This document shows positions 24,254-32,978 of a DNA stretch of 64,000 nt, one piece after another. Below the pieces are notes generated by a model. It was not told the DNA's origin and did no database searches. It saw nothing but the letters and a program-made list of their open reading frames with translations. The position numbers were made by a program, and so were the translations under genes. The stretch is from TMED27 sp041397865. GTDB taxonomy: Bacteria; Pseudomonadota; Alphaproteobacteria; Micavibrionales; Micavibrionaceae. Location: positions 1 to 64,000 of the forward strand of contig JAWKVT010000003.1 in NCBI GenBank assembly GCA_041397865.1. The letters are read 5' to 3'. The first letter of the stretch is position 1. Each line of letters starts with the position of its first letter.

Positions 24254-25555
24254 ATGAATATTAATTTTTACCGCTGGAACAAAACCGATGAAGCCGACAA
24301 AGCGCGTATCATGCGCCGCTCACAGGCCGATATCGACGCTGTCGTAGAGCAAGTCATGCCCATCATCAATGATGTAGCCACCCGCGGCGACGTAGCGCTG
24401 ATTGATTACGCCAAAAAATTTGAAAACGCCGATGTCAAAAACATCAAAGCTTGGGACAAGGAATTTGAAGAAGCGGAAAAAGCGCTCGATGATGACCTGA
24501 AAGCCGCTATCCAGCACTGCGTGGCCAATGTCAAAAAATTCCATCAGGAACAGATGAACCGGGTCGAAGACCCTTGGATGGTCGAAATTGAACCGGGCGT
24601 ATTCGCAGGCGAACAGGTCAATCCGATAGAATCCGTTGGTTTGTACGTCCCGCGCGGCAAAGGCGCATTCCCTTCGGCGCTTTATATGCTTGCCGTCCCG
24701 GCTGTCATCGCGGGCGTAAAAAATATCGCCGTAGTCAGCCCGCCGACACCCGAAGGTAAAACCGACGCCGCAACGCTCTATACCGCCCGGCTCTGCGGCG
24801 TCGAAAATGTTTACAAATGTGGCGGCGCACAGGCCATCGCCGCGCTGGCATTCGGTACGGAAACAGTGCCCAGAGTCAAAAAAGTCCTCGGCCCCGGATC
24901 ACCTTACGTTGCCGCCGCCAAACGAGTCTGTTCCGTCATCATGGACCCCGGCATGCCCGCCGGCCCTTCTGAATCAATTGTATTGGCCGATGAAACAGCA
25001 GACTCCGAAAACACCTGCTGGGATATCCTGAATGAAGCCGAACACGGCGAAGACAGCGCCGCTCTTTTGATAACACATGATAAAAAACTGGCTGAATTTG
25101 TGAGAGATAACTTGCCGAAAAAAATCGCCGAGCTGCCAGAGCCGCACAAATCCATCTGTACAAAAGTCATGAGCAACTACGGCGGGATTGTCCTCACCGA
25201 AAGCCTCGAACAATCCATTGAGGTCGCTAACCAATACGCACCGGAACATTTACACCTGAAAGTCAAAGACGCAGAAAACGTCGCCAAAAAACTATTGCAC
25301 GCCGGAGAAATCCTCATCGGCGAATACACACCCTCTTCGCTGGGCAATTACGGCATTGGCGTCAACCACGTTCTGCCCACCGGCGGCTGGGCGCATACTT
25401 ATTCCTGCACGTCTGTTTGGGACTTCCTTAAGCGCACAAGCATTTCACGCTGCACAAAGGAAGGTTTTGAGAGCCTGAAAAATTCCGTTACAATCTTAAC
25501 CGATTACGAGAATTTCCCCGCGCATGGCGATGTTCTGCGCAAACGAAACTTATAG
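24254..25555 (+). CDS. hisD: histidinol dehydrogenase
   Basis: Zinc-dependent, two-step NAD oxidation of histidinol to histidine. The signature block around GPGSPYVAAAKR and the substrate/zinc region ALLITHDKKLAEF are present, and the C-terminal GVNHVLPTGGWAHTYS segment matches the family. 433 residues. AAGGA lies seven bases before the ATG. It is followed within 11 bp by the MBL-hydrolase gene, so the two are likely one transcript. hisG, hisI and hisC are not in the window. Confidence 0.97.
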   Translation: MNINFYRWNKTDEADKARIMRRSQADIDAVVEQVMPIINDVATRGDVALIDYAKKFENADVKNIKAWDKEFEEAEKALDDDLKAAIQHCVANVKKFHQEQMNRVEDPWMVEIEPGVFAGEQVNPIESVGLYVPRGKGAFPSALYMLAVPAVIAGVKNIAVVSPPTPEGKTDAATLYTARLCGVENVYKCGGAQAIAALAFGTETVPRVKKVLGPGSPYVAAAKRVCSVIMDPGMPAGPSESIVLADETADSENTCWDILNEAEHGEDSAALLITHDKKLAEFVRDNLPKKIAELPEPHKSICTKVMSNYGGIVLTESLEQSIEVANQYAPEHLHLKVKDAENVAKKLLHAGEILIGEYTPSSLGNYGIGVNHVLPTGGWAHTYSCTSVWDFLKRTSISRCTKEGFESLKNSVTILTDYENFPAHGDVLRKRNL

Positions 25556-25565
25556 GAAAACAGTC

Positions 25566-26447
25566 ATGAAACTTTTAACGCTGCTTGTTTGTCTGCTCAT
25601 CCCTTTCTCTGCCCAGGCGCAAGATAACAACGACATCGAAATCATCAAGGTTCGTGACGGCATCCATATGCTCATCAGCCCCGAAGGCGGCAATATCACC
25701 GCATCCACGGGCGAAGACGGCACATTCATTATAGATGACAATCTGGAAGGCCGGGAGTCCGTTATTACCGATGCGATTAAAAGCCTGAACGAACAAAACG
25801 TTAAATTCGTTCTCAACACTCATTACCATTTCGACCATACCGGAACGAACGAAACTTTCGGCGATGAAGGCGCGATAATCGTCGCGCATGATAACGTGCG
25901 CAAACGCCTGAGCGAGCGCCAGTTCATTAGCTTCTTCAACAAGGAAATGCCCGCACTTGAAAAATCTGGCCTGCCCGTTGTCACCTTTAGCGAAGGATTA
26001 AACCTGCACTATAACGGCGATGACGTGCAAATCATCCACATGCCCGGCGCACATACCGATGGCGACGCCGCCGCATTTTTCAAAAACGCCAATGTCATCG
26101 TCGCCGGTGATGTCATCTTCAACGGCATGTACCCCTTCATCGACGCCCAACATGGCGGATCAATCAAAGGCGTACTGGCCGCACAAAGCACGCTCCTGAA
26201 CATCGCCGATGACAACACCGCCATCATCCCCGGCCACGGCCCGCTGATGAACAAAGCCAACCTCCAAGCCTACCACGATGCGCTCGCCGAAATTACAGGC
26301 AACATTGAAACCGCAATCAAAAACGGAAAAACGCTCGAAGAAACTCTGGCCGCAAAACCCACCGCAAAGTTTGATGAAAAACTCGGCGGCGGCTTCATAA
26401 CGCCTGATGTGTTTGTCACATTTCTCTACGAACATTTAAACCGTTAA
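25566..26447 (+). CDS. secreted MBL-fold metallohydrolase
   Basis: An exported metallo-beta-lactamase-fold hydrolase of 293 residues starting at the ATG at 25566 (AGGAA seven bases upstream). The signal peptide ends at about residue 18 (FSAQA). The zinc motif HYHFDH is at 86-91, a further ligand in MPGAHTDGD, and the distal GHGP near the C-terminus. This architecture is common among periplasmic lactamase-like and quinoprotein-relay hydrolases; the substrate is not evident. Probably co-transcribed with hisD. Confidence 0.9.
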   Translation: MKLLTLLVCLLIPFSAQAQDNNDIEIIKVRDGIHMLISPEGGNITASTGEDGTFIIDDNLEGRESVITDAIKSLNEQNVKFVLNTHYHFDHTGTNETFGDEGAIIVAHDNVRKRLSERQFISFFNKEMPALEKSGLPVVTFSEGLNLHYNGDDVQIIHMPGAHTDGDAAAFFKNANVIVAGDVIFNGMYPFIDAQHGGSIKGVLAAQSTLLNIADDNTAIIPGHGPLMNKANLQAYHDALAEITGNIETAIKNGKTLEETLAAKPTAKFDEKLGGGFITPDVFVTFLYEHLNR

Positions 26448-26451
26448 CTTG

Positions 26452-27159
26452 ATGATACGCGAACCGAACATAGAGTTGAAAAAAACACAGGCCGGAAACG
26501 CACTGTTCCTGATTTTAATCGCCGTCATTCTTTTTGCTACACTGTCTTTCGCTCTGACAGGCAGCTCGCGGACAGGCACGGGAAACGCCGACAACGAATC
26601 CGGACAAATTTACGCTACGCAGCTAAATCAATACCCGGCGCTGGTCCGTTCTCAGATTCTGCGCATGCGGGCCAATAAAGTTGAAATAGAACAGCTCGAA
26701 TTCAACCCGCCTTCCGATTTCGGCAGCATAAGTAACCAGAAATTCAGCGTATTCTACCCCGGCTCCAACGCCGCCTACGCCCTTTCCGCCCCGGCCCTCA
26801 TGGCAAATGCCCAGCAAGGCCGATGGTTTTTTAACTTAAATTTTGAAATCAATAACATCGGCTCGAACAGCCCCGGAAATATGCAAGGCAACGACCTCGT
26901 CGCATTTTTACCGGGGCTAAAAGCCAATATATGCCAGCGCGTAAACGACCTCTTTAACCTGTCGACCATACCCAGCGTAAATAGCGGCGCATACTATACA
27001 CAAAGCATCGACTATATGGATCACAGCTATAGCCTCCCGGCTTCGGAAACCGTTATCGGCGACACAAATTTAAGCGAACTCGACGCGCAGCCCTTCGGGT
27101 GCTTCCTCGAAACCTCCAATAACGTTTATATTTATTACTTTACCCTGATTGAACGTTAA
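26452..27159 (+). CDS. pilin-like membrane-anchored protein, unknown
   Basis: 235 residues with a polar N-terminal leader, then a hydrophobic helix at about 16-37 (GNALFLILIAVILFATLSFA), and an exported domain rich in Asn, Ser and Tyr. This is the layout of type IV pilins/pseudopilins, but the canonical GFTLIE processing motif is absent (QAGNALF), so it may resemble a Tad-type pseudopilin or simply a single-pass protein. No pilus genes are nearby. Starts at the ATG at 26452, four bases after the MBL-gene stop, so it is translationally linked to it. Confidence 0.55.
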   Translation: MIREPNIELKKTQAGNALFLILIAVILFATLSFALTGSSRTGTGNADNESGQIYATQLNQYPALVRSQILRMRANKVEIEQLEFNPPSDFGSISNQKFSVFYPGSNAAYALSAPALMANAQQGRWFFNLNFEINNIGSNSPGNMQGNDLVAFLPGLKANICQRVNDLFNLSTIPSVNSGAYYTQSIDYMDHSYSLPASETVIGDTNLSELDAQPFGCFLETSNNVYIYYFTLIER

Positions 27160-27179
27160 CCTTTGAAAACACAAACGCG

Positions 27180-27662
27180 ATGAGCGATGAAATTCATTAC
27201 ATGACGCCGCATGGCCACAAAACCCTCACCGATGAACAGGATTTCCTGATCCACACTGAACGTCCGAAAATCTGCGAAATCGTTTCATGGGCCGCCGGAA
27301 ACGGCGACCGTTCCGAAAACGGCGATTACATCTATAACAAAAAACGCCTGCGCGAAATTGATCGCCGCCTGCGTTACCTGAAAAAGAAACTCGATAATTG
27401 CAAAATCGTTAACCCCAAAGATCAGCAAAATTGTGACCGTGTCTATTTCGGCGCCACCGTCACCTACGCCCGCGAAAGCGGCAACGAAGTCACCGTAAAA
27501 CTCGTCGGCGTCGATGAAGCCGATTTCGCAGAAGGCAAAATCAACTGGCAATCCCCCGTCGGCAAAGCCCTGCTGAAAAGCGAAGAAGGCGACATCGTCA
27601 AAGTACGTACGGATGAAGGCGTTGAAGAAATTGAAGTGATAAAAATTTCTTATCCGCTATAA
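27180..27662 (+). CDS. greB: transcription elongation factor GreB
   Basis: Rescues backtracked RNA polymerase by stimulating transcript cleavage. The N-terminal coiled coil carries the acidic tip and basic patch (NGDRSENGDYIYNKKRLREID), and the C-terminal FKBP-like domain is FGATVTYARESG and SPVGKALLKSEEGD. The long form of 160 residues with a strong basic patch is GreB rather than GreA. It lies 20 bp behind the pilin-like gene. Confidence 0.9.
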   Translation: MSDEIHYMTPHGHKTLTDEQDFLIHTERPKICEIVSWAAGNGDRSENGDYIYNKKRLREIDRRLRYLKKKLDNCKIVNPKDQQNCDRVYFGATVTYARESGNEVTVKLVGVDEADFAEGKINWQSPVGKALLKSEEGDIVKVRTDEGVEEIEVIKISYPL

Positions 27663-27680
27663 AATCGAACCAAAACGAAC

Positions 27681-27696
27681 CGCCCCTTGCAGGGCG
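27681..27696 (+). terminator. possible weak terminator after greB
   Basis: CGCCC, six-base loop, GGGCG. A short GC stem lies 19 bp after the greB stop without a clear T-run, so termination here would be inefficient. Confidence 0.3.
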
Positions 27697-27714
27697 ATTC
27701 GCATTGATTTAGTA

Positions 27715-27906
27715 TCAAAATAGGCTAGATTGCCTATTCTCAATGTTAAGTAGCCAATCCCAATGCCCATTTTTCACTTCGGAAATCCGGCCTTGGTTTA
27801 CATCTACTTGTGCAGCGATTTGGTGTTGATGATATCGGCGAGTGTCCAACAAGTCCTTTATCTTCTTCACTAAATCCGCTGTCATTCTTCTCGAAGGCTT
27901 TTTCAA
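27715..27906 (-). CDS. small HTH protein
   Basis: 63 residues. A helix-turn-helix is visible: YHQHQIAAQVDVNQGRISEV (about 25-44) has the A-x-x-x-[VG] turn of XRE/homeodomain-like motifs. It starts at a TTG at 27904-27906 supported by AGAGGAG about seven bases upstream, so this small gene is very likely translated. A 6 bp inverted repeat (27926-27946) immediately precedes the ribosome site and could be its operator. AATAGGC/GCCTATT near the 3' end forms a small hairpin within the coding tail. The targets are unknown. Confidence 0.65.
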   Translation of the reverse strand: MKKPSRRMTADLVKKIKDLLDTRRYHQHQIAAQVDVNQGRISEVKNGHWDWLLNIENRQSSLF

Positions 27907-27925
27907 TATAAAGCTCCTCTAAAAT

Positions 27926-27946
27926 GTGGGACGTACTTTTTCCCAC
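27926..27946. promoter_or_regulatory. inverted repeat upstream of the small HTH gene
   Basis: GTGGGA, nine bases, TCCCAC: a 6 bp perfect inverted repeat five bases before the AGAGGAG ribosome site of the 63-residue HTH gene. It is a candidate autoregulatory operator or leader hairpin. Confidence 0.4.
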
Positions 27947-28105
27947 TTGTATTCCTCGATAAACACTCCAAGAACTGAAGTGTATAAATACAAGAGTGCG
28001 CCGATAAGCACGCTCAACGACTCACTGTTAGCATTTTACTAATGAATCTGTGTATTACCGAGTCTTTTCCAACAAATACATGGGAATAACGAGGATAAAT
28101 AACAC

Positions 28106-28714
28106 TTAAAGCGCACCCTTCGTGCTCGGCAGCGCGTCCGGATTACGCGGATCGCTCTCCACCGCCATACGCAGCGCTTTGGCAAACGCCTTAAACACCG
28201 CCTCAATAATATGGTGATTGTTCGTCCCGGCCAGTTGGCTCACATGCAAAGTCATGCCCGCCGCCCCGGCCAGCGCGTTAAAGAATTCCTGAAACAGCTC
28301 CGTATCCATCTCCCCCAAACGATCAACGGTAAAATTCACATCCCACACCAGATAAGGCCGGTTCGATAAATCCAGCGAAACGGAAGAGCGCGCCTCATCC
28401 ATCACCAAATCAAAATGCCCGTAACGGCGAATGCCGCATTTATCACCGACCGCCTCACGAATAGCCTGCCCCAGCGTAATTCCGACATCTTCCGCCGAAT
28501 GATGCCCGTCAATATGCAGATCGCCATCGCACCTGATCGTCATATCAATCAACGAGTGCTTCGAAAGCTGCTCCAGCATATGATCGAAAAAGCCAATCCC
28601 GGTTGAAACATCATAAACCCCGCGCCCGTCTAGATTCACGGTTGCACTCACAGACGTTTCATTCGTTTTGCGGGTAATTGTCCCCAATCTTTCATCCCGG
28701 CCTTCTTTAGGCAT
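28106..28714 (-). CDS. hisB: imidazoleglycerol-phosphate dehydratase
   Basis: Manganese-dependent dehydration, sixth step of histidine synthesis. Both metal-binding motif halves are present: GFFDHMLEQLSKH with DGHHSAEDVGI, and later GTNNHHIIEAVFKAFAKAL. 202 residues, monofunctional without the phosphatase domain of enteric HisB. Upstream on the minus strand, it heads the his gene order B-H-A-F-E but is isolated from hisH by about 3.9 kb of other genes. Confidence 0.97.
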   Translation of the reverse strand: MPKEGRDERLGTITRKTNETSVSATVNLDGRGVYDVSTGIGFFDHMLEQLSKHSLIDMTIRCDGDLHIDGHHSAEDVGITLGQAIREAVGDKCGIRRYGHFDLVMDEARSSVSLDLSNRPYLVWDVNFTVDRLGEMDTELFQEFFNALAGAAGMTLHVSQLAGTNNHHIIEAVFKAFAKALRMAVESDPRNPDALPSTKGAL

Positions 28715-28779
28715 CTTTGCATGCTCCCGTATATGGTTTACGCTTTTTAAAAACAGCGCTCACCATAACATAAAACCTT

Positions 28780-30171
28780 ATGAAATTGCCATTCAAAACA
28801 CTGTTACAAACTATGACACTGACGCTAGCCTTAAGCGCATGCGGCGCACCGGTCAAGGAAGTTCACTTCGCCCCCACCCCCGACATCCCCGAAACCGCAA
28901 CCCCAACCCCTATAAAATACAGCGGGATTGAGCTCCTCCTGCCCCCCGGCATGAATATCGGAACACAGCAAGGCGGGCAATTCTGTATCTCCCCCGCGCT
29001 GCCCGTAAACCGCAATGTCCTGTCCAAAGCCATAGATAAAAAATTCCTCCGCCAATCTTTCCACGATGCGATGGAGGCCAACGGCTACGATGTTGTCGGC
29101 TCGCTCGATATTCTCTTCGAACCCGATGATGAAGACCAGCGCGCCGAATATTCCATCAAGGGCAAACTCAGGGATGCCCAGGTCAATATGTGCAATCATG
29201 ACGGCTTGCTAAACCCGGATTGGCTCACCGGCTGGCCGGGCGACCGCGGACGCATGTATCTCGCTTTTGACTGGAGCGTTTACGACCAGCTCCGCCGCAC
29301 GGTTGTCTATAAAACAAGCACCGAGGGCTACACAAAGCGACGCACACCGAACGAGGAAGGCCTCGCCCTGCTCTTCAGTGACGCTTTCGAAATGGCGGTG
29401 CATAACCTCGCCGCCGATGAAGAGTTCCGCGCGCTCATTGTCGATGGCAAAAAACCCGAACATTCCGGCCTCGCCCGCGACATGCGCGGCGAAAAAATCG
29501 ACCGCCGCCCAAGGCTGTTCGAGCCCGATGAGGAAGTCACCCTGCCGGACAACCCCCTCTCCCGCCAACCATTCGCCAAAACCGCCGATGAAGGACGCAA
29601 TGTCTCCGTACTGGTGCATAAAGGCCCGCATGGCTCGGGCTTCTTTCTAACCCGCGAAGGCCACATCCTCACCACCGCTAGCACCGTCGGCGAAGCCCGC
29701 CGCACCCGCATCGTCACAAACGCCCGCAAAACCGGGCTCACCGCCGAAGTTCTGCGCGTCGACCGCGCCCGCGATGTCGCCCTGCTCAAGCTAGAGGAAA
29801 TCCCCGAATGGCTGGACATCAAAACCCTGCCCATTCGCCTCGATCTGCCCAAAGTCGGCGAGGATGTCTACGCCATCGGCGTTCCGCGCGACTGGAAAGC
29901 CTTCCGCGGCTCGCTCACCAAAGGCATCGTCAGCGCCCACCGCAAAAACATGAAGGTCCACGGCCTGCGCAATAACTTTATTCAAGGCGACGTAGAAATC
30001 CACCCCGGCTCTTCAGGCGGCGTCCTACTCGATGAATACGGCAACATTATCGGCATCGCTTCAGGCGACAGTAACGATTTCAGCGCCGGTGACAGCGCCC
30101 GCATCGGCACCGGCCTCAACCTGTTCATCCCGATTCGCGAAGCCCTCGACCGCCTCGGTATTGCATATTAA
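28780..30171 (+). CDS. lipoprotein with trypsin-like domain lacking the catalytic histidine
   Basis: 463 residues. A type II signal peptide ends in LALSAC with the lipid-carrying cysteine at 21. Residues about 50-225 are unfamiliar; 275-455 form an HtrA/trypsin-like fold. The conserved strand usually reading ILTNAHVV is HILTTASTVG here, so the catalytic histidine is serine 301. The aspartate (RDVALL, D332) and the serine (HPGSSGG, S412) are kept. No PDZ domain follows. Proteolysis by the normal triad is therefore unlikely, and a binding or scaffolding role in the envelope is more plausible. It is divergent from hisB, with 65 bp between the start codons. Confidence 0.75.
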   Translation: MKLPFKTLLQTMTLTLALSACGAPVKEVHFAPTPDIPETATPTPIKYSGIELLLPPGMNIGTQQGGQFCISPALPVNRNVLSKAIDKKFLRQSFHDAMEANGYDVVGSLDILFEPDDEDQRAEYSIKGKLRDAQVNMCNHDGLLNPDWLTGWPGDRGRMYLAFDWSVYDQLRRTVVYKTSTEGYTKRRTPNEEGLALLFSDAFEMAVHNLAADEEFRALIVDGKKPEHSGLARDMRGEKIDRRPRLFEPDEEVTLPDNPLSRQPFAKTADEGRNVSVLVHKGPHGSGFFLTREGHILTTASTVGEARRTRIVTNARKTGLTAEVLRVDRARDVALLKLEEIPEWLDIKTLPIRLDLPKVGEDVYAIGVPRDWKAFRGSLTKGIVSAHRKNMKVHGLRNNFIQGDVEIHPGSSGGVLLDEYGNIIGIASGDSNDFSAGDSARIGTGLNLFIPIREALDRLGIAY

Positions 30172-30202
30172 CAGCTACATATTGCCCATACCTTCACACA
30201 AA

Positions 30203-30239
30203 CGTCATTGCGAGGAAGCAAAGCTGATGAAGCAATCCA
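30203..30239 (+). repeat. interspersed repeat (CGTCATTGCGAGG ... GAAGCAATCCA type)
   Basis: A 37 bp sequence beginning CGTCATTGCGAGG and ending GAAGCAATCCA, with ATTGC and GCAAT pairing. This repeat type is scattered between genes in many bacterial genomes. It lies in a 709 bp gene-free stretch (30172-30880). Apart from this repeat, that stretch is AT-rich and holds nothing else I can assign. Confidence 0.6.
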
Positions 30240-30880
30240 AATATAGCGCATCCCTTATAAAACGATCATGCTTCCCCCGCGAATACCCTCTGAGGCACAA
30301 GAGCGGGGATCTTACAGCATTGTTTTTAAAATATATTTGATCTGTCAAAATAAAAAGACGGATCTGACAATAAACGCGAAAGCCCATGCGTCTTCTTTGT
30401 TCCCATGGCGTGAACAAAACAATATTCACCCAATAACGAATCCCAAAAAAACATTCCCCTCACACACCCCACAGTCCAAAAACAACCCCCTACTGCCCCC
30501 GTTTTAACCCGAAATACAGGCCATACGCCGCTTAAAAAGCCCCATTGTCTATAATTTATAGCATTTTAACCCCTTTTAGCCTGTGCAAAACCATAAAAAC
30601 GCTACGGTCTAAAAATCGCTCAAACCCACAACCAAAGCGAGCAACCAGCCGTCAACCCAATCATAAAATATATTTTTAAGGCATTGAATGCTATAGATGC
30701 TGCACAGCCATTGACATTCTGTGTTCTTTCGATCACACCCCCCAAAAACATGCCGAAAATTACACTCGACTCTCCAAAAAAGACTCAATATTTTAAGATT
30801 ATTAAAACCAGAAACAGTTTTTCTTGCATTTGACCTGCAATTAATGATACGTTTCGTTCTATATATGAATGGAGAGAAAA

Positions 30881-31243
30881 ATGGCTCCCGATGTAAACAA
30901 ATCTTTCGCGGCAAAAGCTGGCCTAGCCCTTTTATCCTTGGGCCTCACCTTTTTGCCCGCCGCGAACGCAGGCGCACAAAGCACGCATACTCAAGCTGCT
31001 CCGCAAACTGTTGCCCTCAATCAAACCGGTAAACCTGTAACCTTGAGCGTTGGCCCAGGCTTTAGCCCGGCATCAGCAGAGTCCATGGCAAGAGTAATAA
31101 ATAGTGAAGGTTGCCCTGTGACATTGCGTAATGATGGTTTTATTCCCGATTCTATTGATGTTGAAGTTAACGGAAGGCTAGCTAATTTCACAAGTGTCGG
31201 CTCCGCCGGATCGTTCGCACTCAGGAATTGTACGCCTAGCTAA
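30881..31243 (+). CDS. small secreted protein, unknown
   Basis: Not recognised. 120 residues with a signal peptide to about residue 33 (LTFLPAANAGAQ). The mature domain is about 85 residues, beta-rich by pattern, with two cysteines (EGCPVTL and RNCTPS) likely to form one disulfide. The ATG at 30881 is preceded by GGAGAG at the right distance; an ATG at 30869 overlaps that element. It stands alone behind a long AT-rich upstream region and ends 3 bp from the convergent coiled-coil gene. Confidence 0.65.
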   Translation: MAPDVNKSFAAKAGLALLSLGLTFLPAANAGAQSTHTQAAPQTVALNQTGKPVTLSVGPGFSPASAESMARVINSEGCPVTLRNDGFIPDSIDVEVNGRLANFTSVGSAGSFALRNCTPS

Positions 31244-31246
31244 AAA

Positions 31247-32506
31247 CTAGCTAGTAAAATTGTTTGATGGAAGAATATTGGAAGACGCAACAGAAGAACT
31301 TTCTCGCGTCTCTGTTGTTGTCTTATCTTGGAATGCTATTTTCAGATCTCCCGATAGTCGACTACCGACGGATTGACTTTCGTTTTTGGCAAGTATTGAA
31401 CTAGAAACAAGAGCATCTTTAACATCTACCGATACGTGCTGCTCTTCAAGCAACGCCACTTTCGTTTTTTCATCAAACCTCTTAAGAATGCCTTGCAAAG
31501 CATTCTCATAGCTCGGTTGGCCTTTTAATTTTTCAATACGGCCATAGAGAATATTAAATTCAAAAACTTTTAGCCTTGTTAACAAAAATGAATTTGTAAC
31601 TTCATTCCCCATTAATTCATTTCTTGTATCTTGGTCCAGTTTCGCAATAAACGCATCCGCAGCCGCTGCAAATTCCGGCGTATTTTCCTTACCTCGCCAC
31701 TTCGCCAAAAATGTCCCGGTTAAATCCTGTTCCTTTTCCTCTACGTTATCCGCCGCATCAAAGCTGCTCTTCGTACTAAAATCCATAAGAGCGGTAACAT
31801 CTTCTTCAGGTGGATTACTTCGATCAAAATTATTCCCCGCCGCAACATAATCCTGAACCAGTGAATCATAATGGGCCTTTGTAAAATCAATCGGCTTTCC
31901 TGTATTCATTGCATGAGCGAAATCAGAATGCCTGTTTTCCAAATCATCCTTATCCCGCTTCAAAACCTCAACTTCATCCCGGTCAACCTGCATTTGCTCG
32001 GCCAGAATATCCACCAAAAGCACATCCACATTATCGGCTTTCGGGTCAAATTTTTGCCCGTGACGCTTTTCCCATGCCTTAATGGCCCGCTGCACGGCCT
32101 TATCCCGCAAGGCATCATCCACACCCATTTCGCCGTTTTGCAACGCGTCATGAGCGATTTTCATATCGCTGATATGACGCTCCAATTGCCGGATCTGACG
32201 GCTAAGTCTGTCAATCTGATCTTGTATATCGAGAAGAATCTGCTGAATATAGTTCTGGCGCCGCGCTTGCTCACTGCCACCGCTACCCTGTTCGCCACGG
32301 TGAACGCGGCGCTGACGCCCCCCTATGACAGAGCTATCATCCCCGGCATCTTGCATTTCCCTGAAAAGATCCTCAAGCTCCTGCCCTTTCGCACGGACGT
32401 GCGGTACCTCTAAATGAGCGGCCTCAAACGCAGCTTGAAGCTCGGAAACCTCGGGTTGCCCGGTAAGCTCGAGCGCAGCCGCTCTAAATTCCGGCTTTGA
32501 AACCAT
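31247..32506 (-). CDS. coiled-coil protein, unknown
   Basis: Not recognised. 419 residues, no signal or membrane segment, strongly charged. A clear coiled coil spans about 84-125 (IQDQIDRLSRQIRQLERHI) and another helical stretch is near 180-205 (DRDEVEVLKRDKDDLENRH). The rest is acidic and helical with a Ser/Thr-rich tail. GGGG sits seven bases before the ATG. It is divergent from the 689-residue protein across a 472 bp regulatory region, and the two may be functionally related. Confidence 0.6.
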   Translation of the reverse strand: MVSKPEFRAAALELTGQPEVSELQAAFEAAHLEVPHVRAKGQELEDLFREMQDAGDDSSVIGGRQRRVHRGEQGSGGSEQARRQNYIQQILLDIQDQIDRLSRQIRQLERHISDMKIAHDALQNGEMGVDDALRDKAVQRAIKAWEKRHGQKFDPKADNVDVLLVDILAEQMQVDRDEVEVLKRDKDDLENRHSDFAHAMNTGKPIDFTKAHYDSLVQDYVAAGNNFDRSNPPEEDVTALMDFSTKSSFDAADNVEEKEQDLTGTFLAKWRGKENTPEFAAAADAFIAKLDQDTRNELMGNEVTNSFLLTRLKVFEFNILYGRIEKLKGQPSYENALQGILKRFDEKTKVALLEEQHVSVDVKDALVSSSILAKNESQSVGSRLSGDLKIAFQDKTTTETRESSSVASSNILPSNNFTS

Positions 32507-32882
32507 GATAATCCCCTGTTACACACACGCCGTTCATTCAACACCTGAACTTTTTCTTATTTAAAACCCGCGCGCTTTCCATACGCTTTTCGCACTTTTT
32601 TCCGCGCGCGCATCTCTAAATTAAGCGATAAAAATTAACAAATTACGTAAACAATACACAATTTATCTAAAATTTTAGCTAAATTTGAAATATTTCTGTT
32701 TTTAATGAATCCCGCGCTTGAATTTATGACCGTTTCACGGCAAAAAAACACGCAAGAGTTGTATAAAGTTTATTTTCACATTTCACATTTTTTTCGCCTG
32801 CCTCTGGCGATTACAATCGTATGCGGCAAAATCCCGCCAAACACCCAAACCCGCGCTCAGCAAAGTTTTCCGTAAAAAATCT

Positions 32883-32908
32883 TGACATAACGTTAATGTT
32901 TTGTTAAC
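32883..32908 (+). promoter_or_regulatory. promoter with full CtrA-type box
   Basis: TTGACA (32883-32888) is followed by TTAA, seven bases, TTAAC (32893-32908), an exact match to the CtrA recognition pattern TTAA-N7-TTAAC. It lies in the 472 bp intergenic region 32507-32978, which is otherwise AT-rich with no other recognised element. The box overlaps the likely RNA polymerase site of the 689-residue gene, about 70 bp before its ATG. Confidence 0.5.
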
Positions 32909-32978
32909 TTATGGGAACTTAGGACAACTACGCGCACAAAAAAGCGCCGCCTTTCAAAACGTGTGAGGAGAGGGACCA

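Noticed and set aside
31871..32413. 180-residue plus-strand frame opposite the coiled-coil gene
   Set aside because: Antisense shadow of the minus-strand gene, which has the better ribosome site and protein-like composition.
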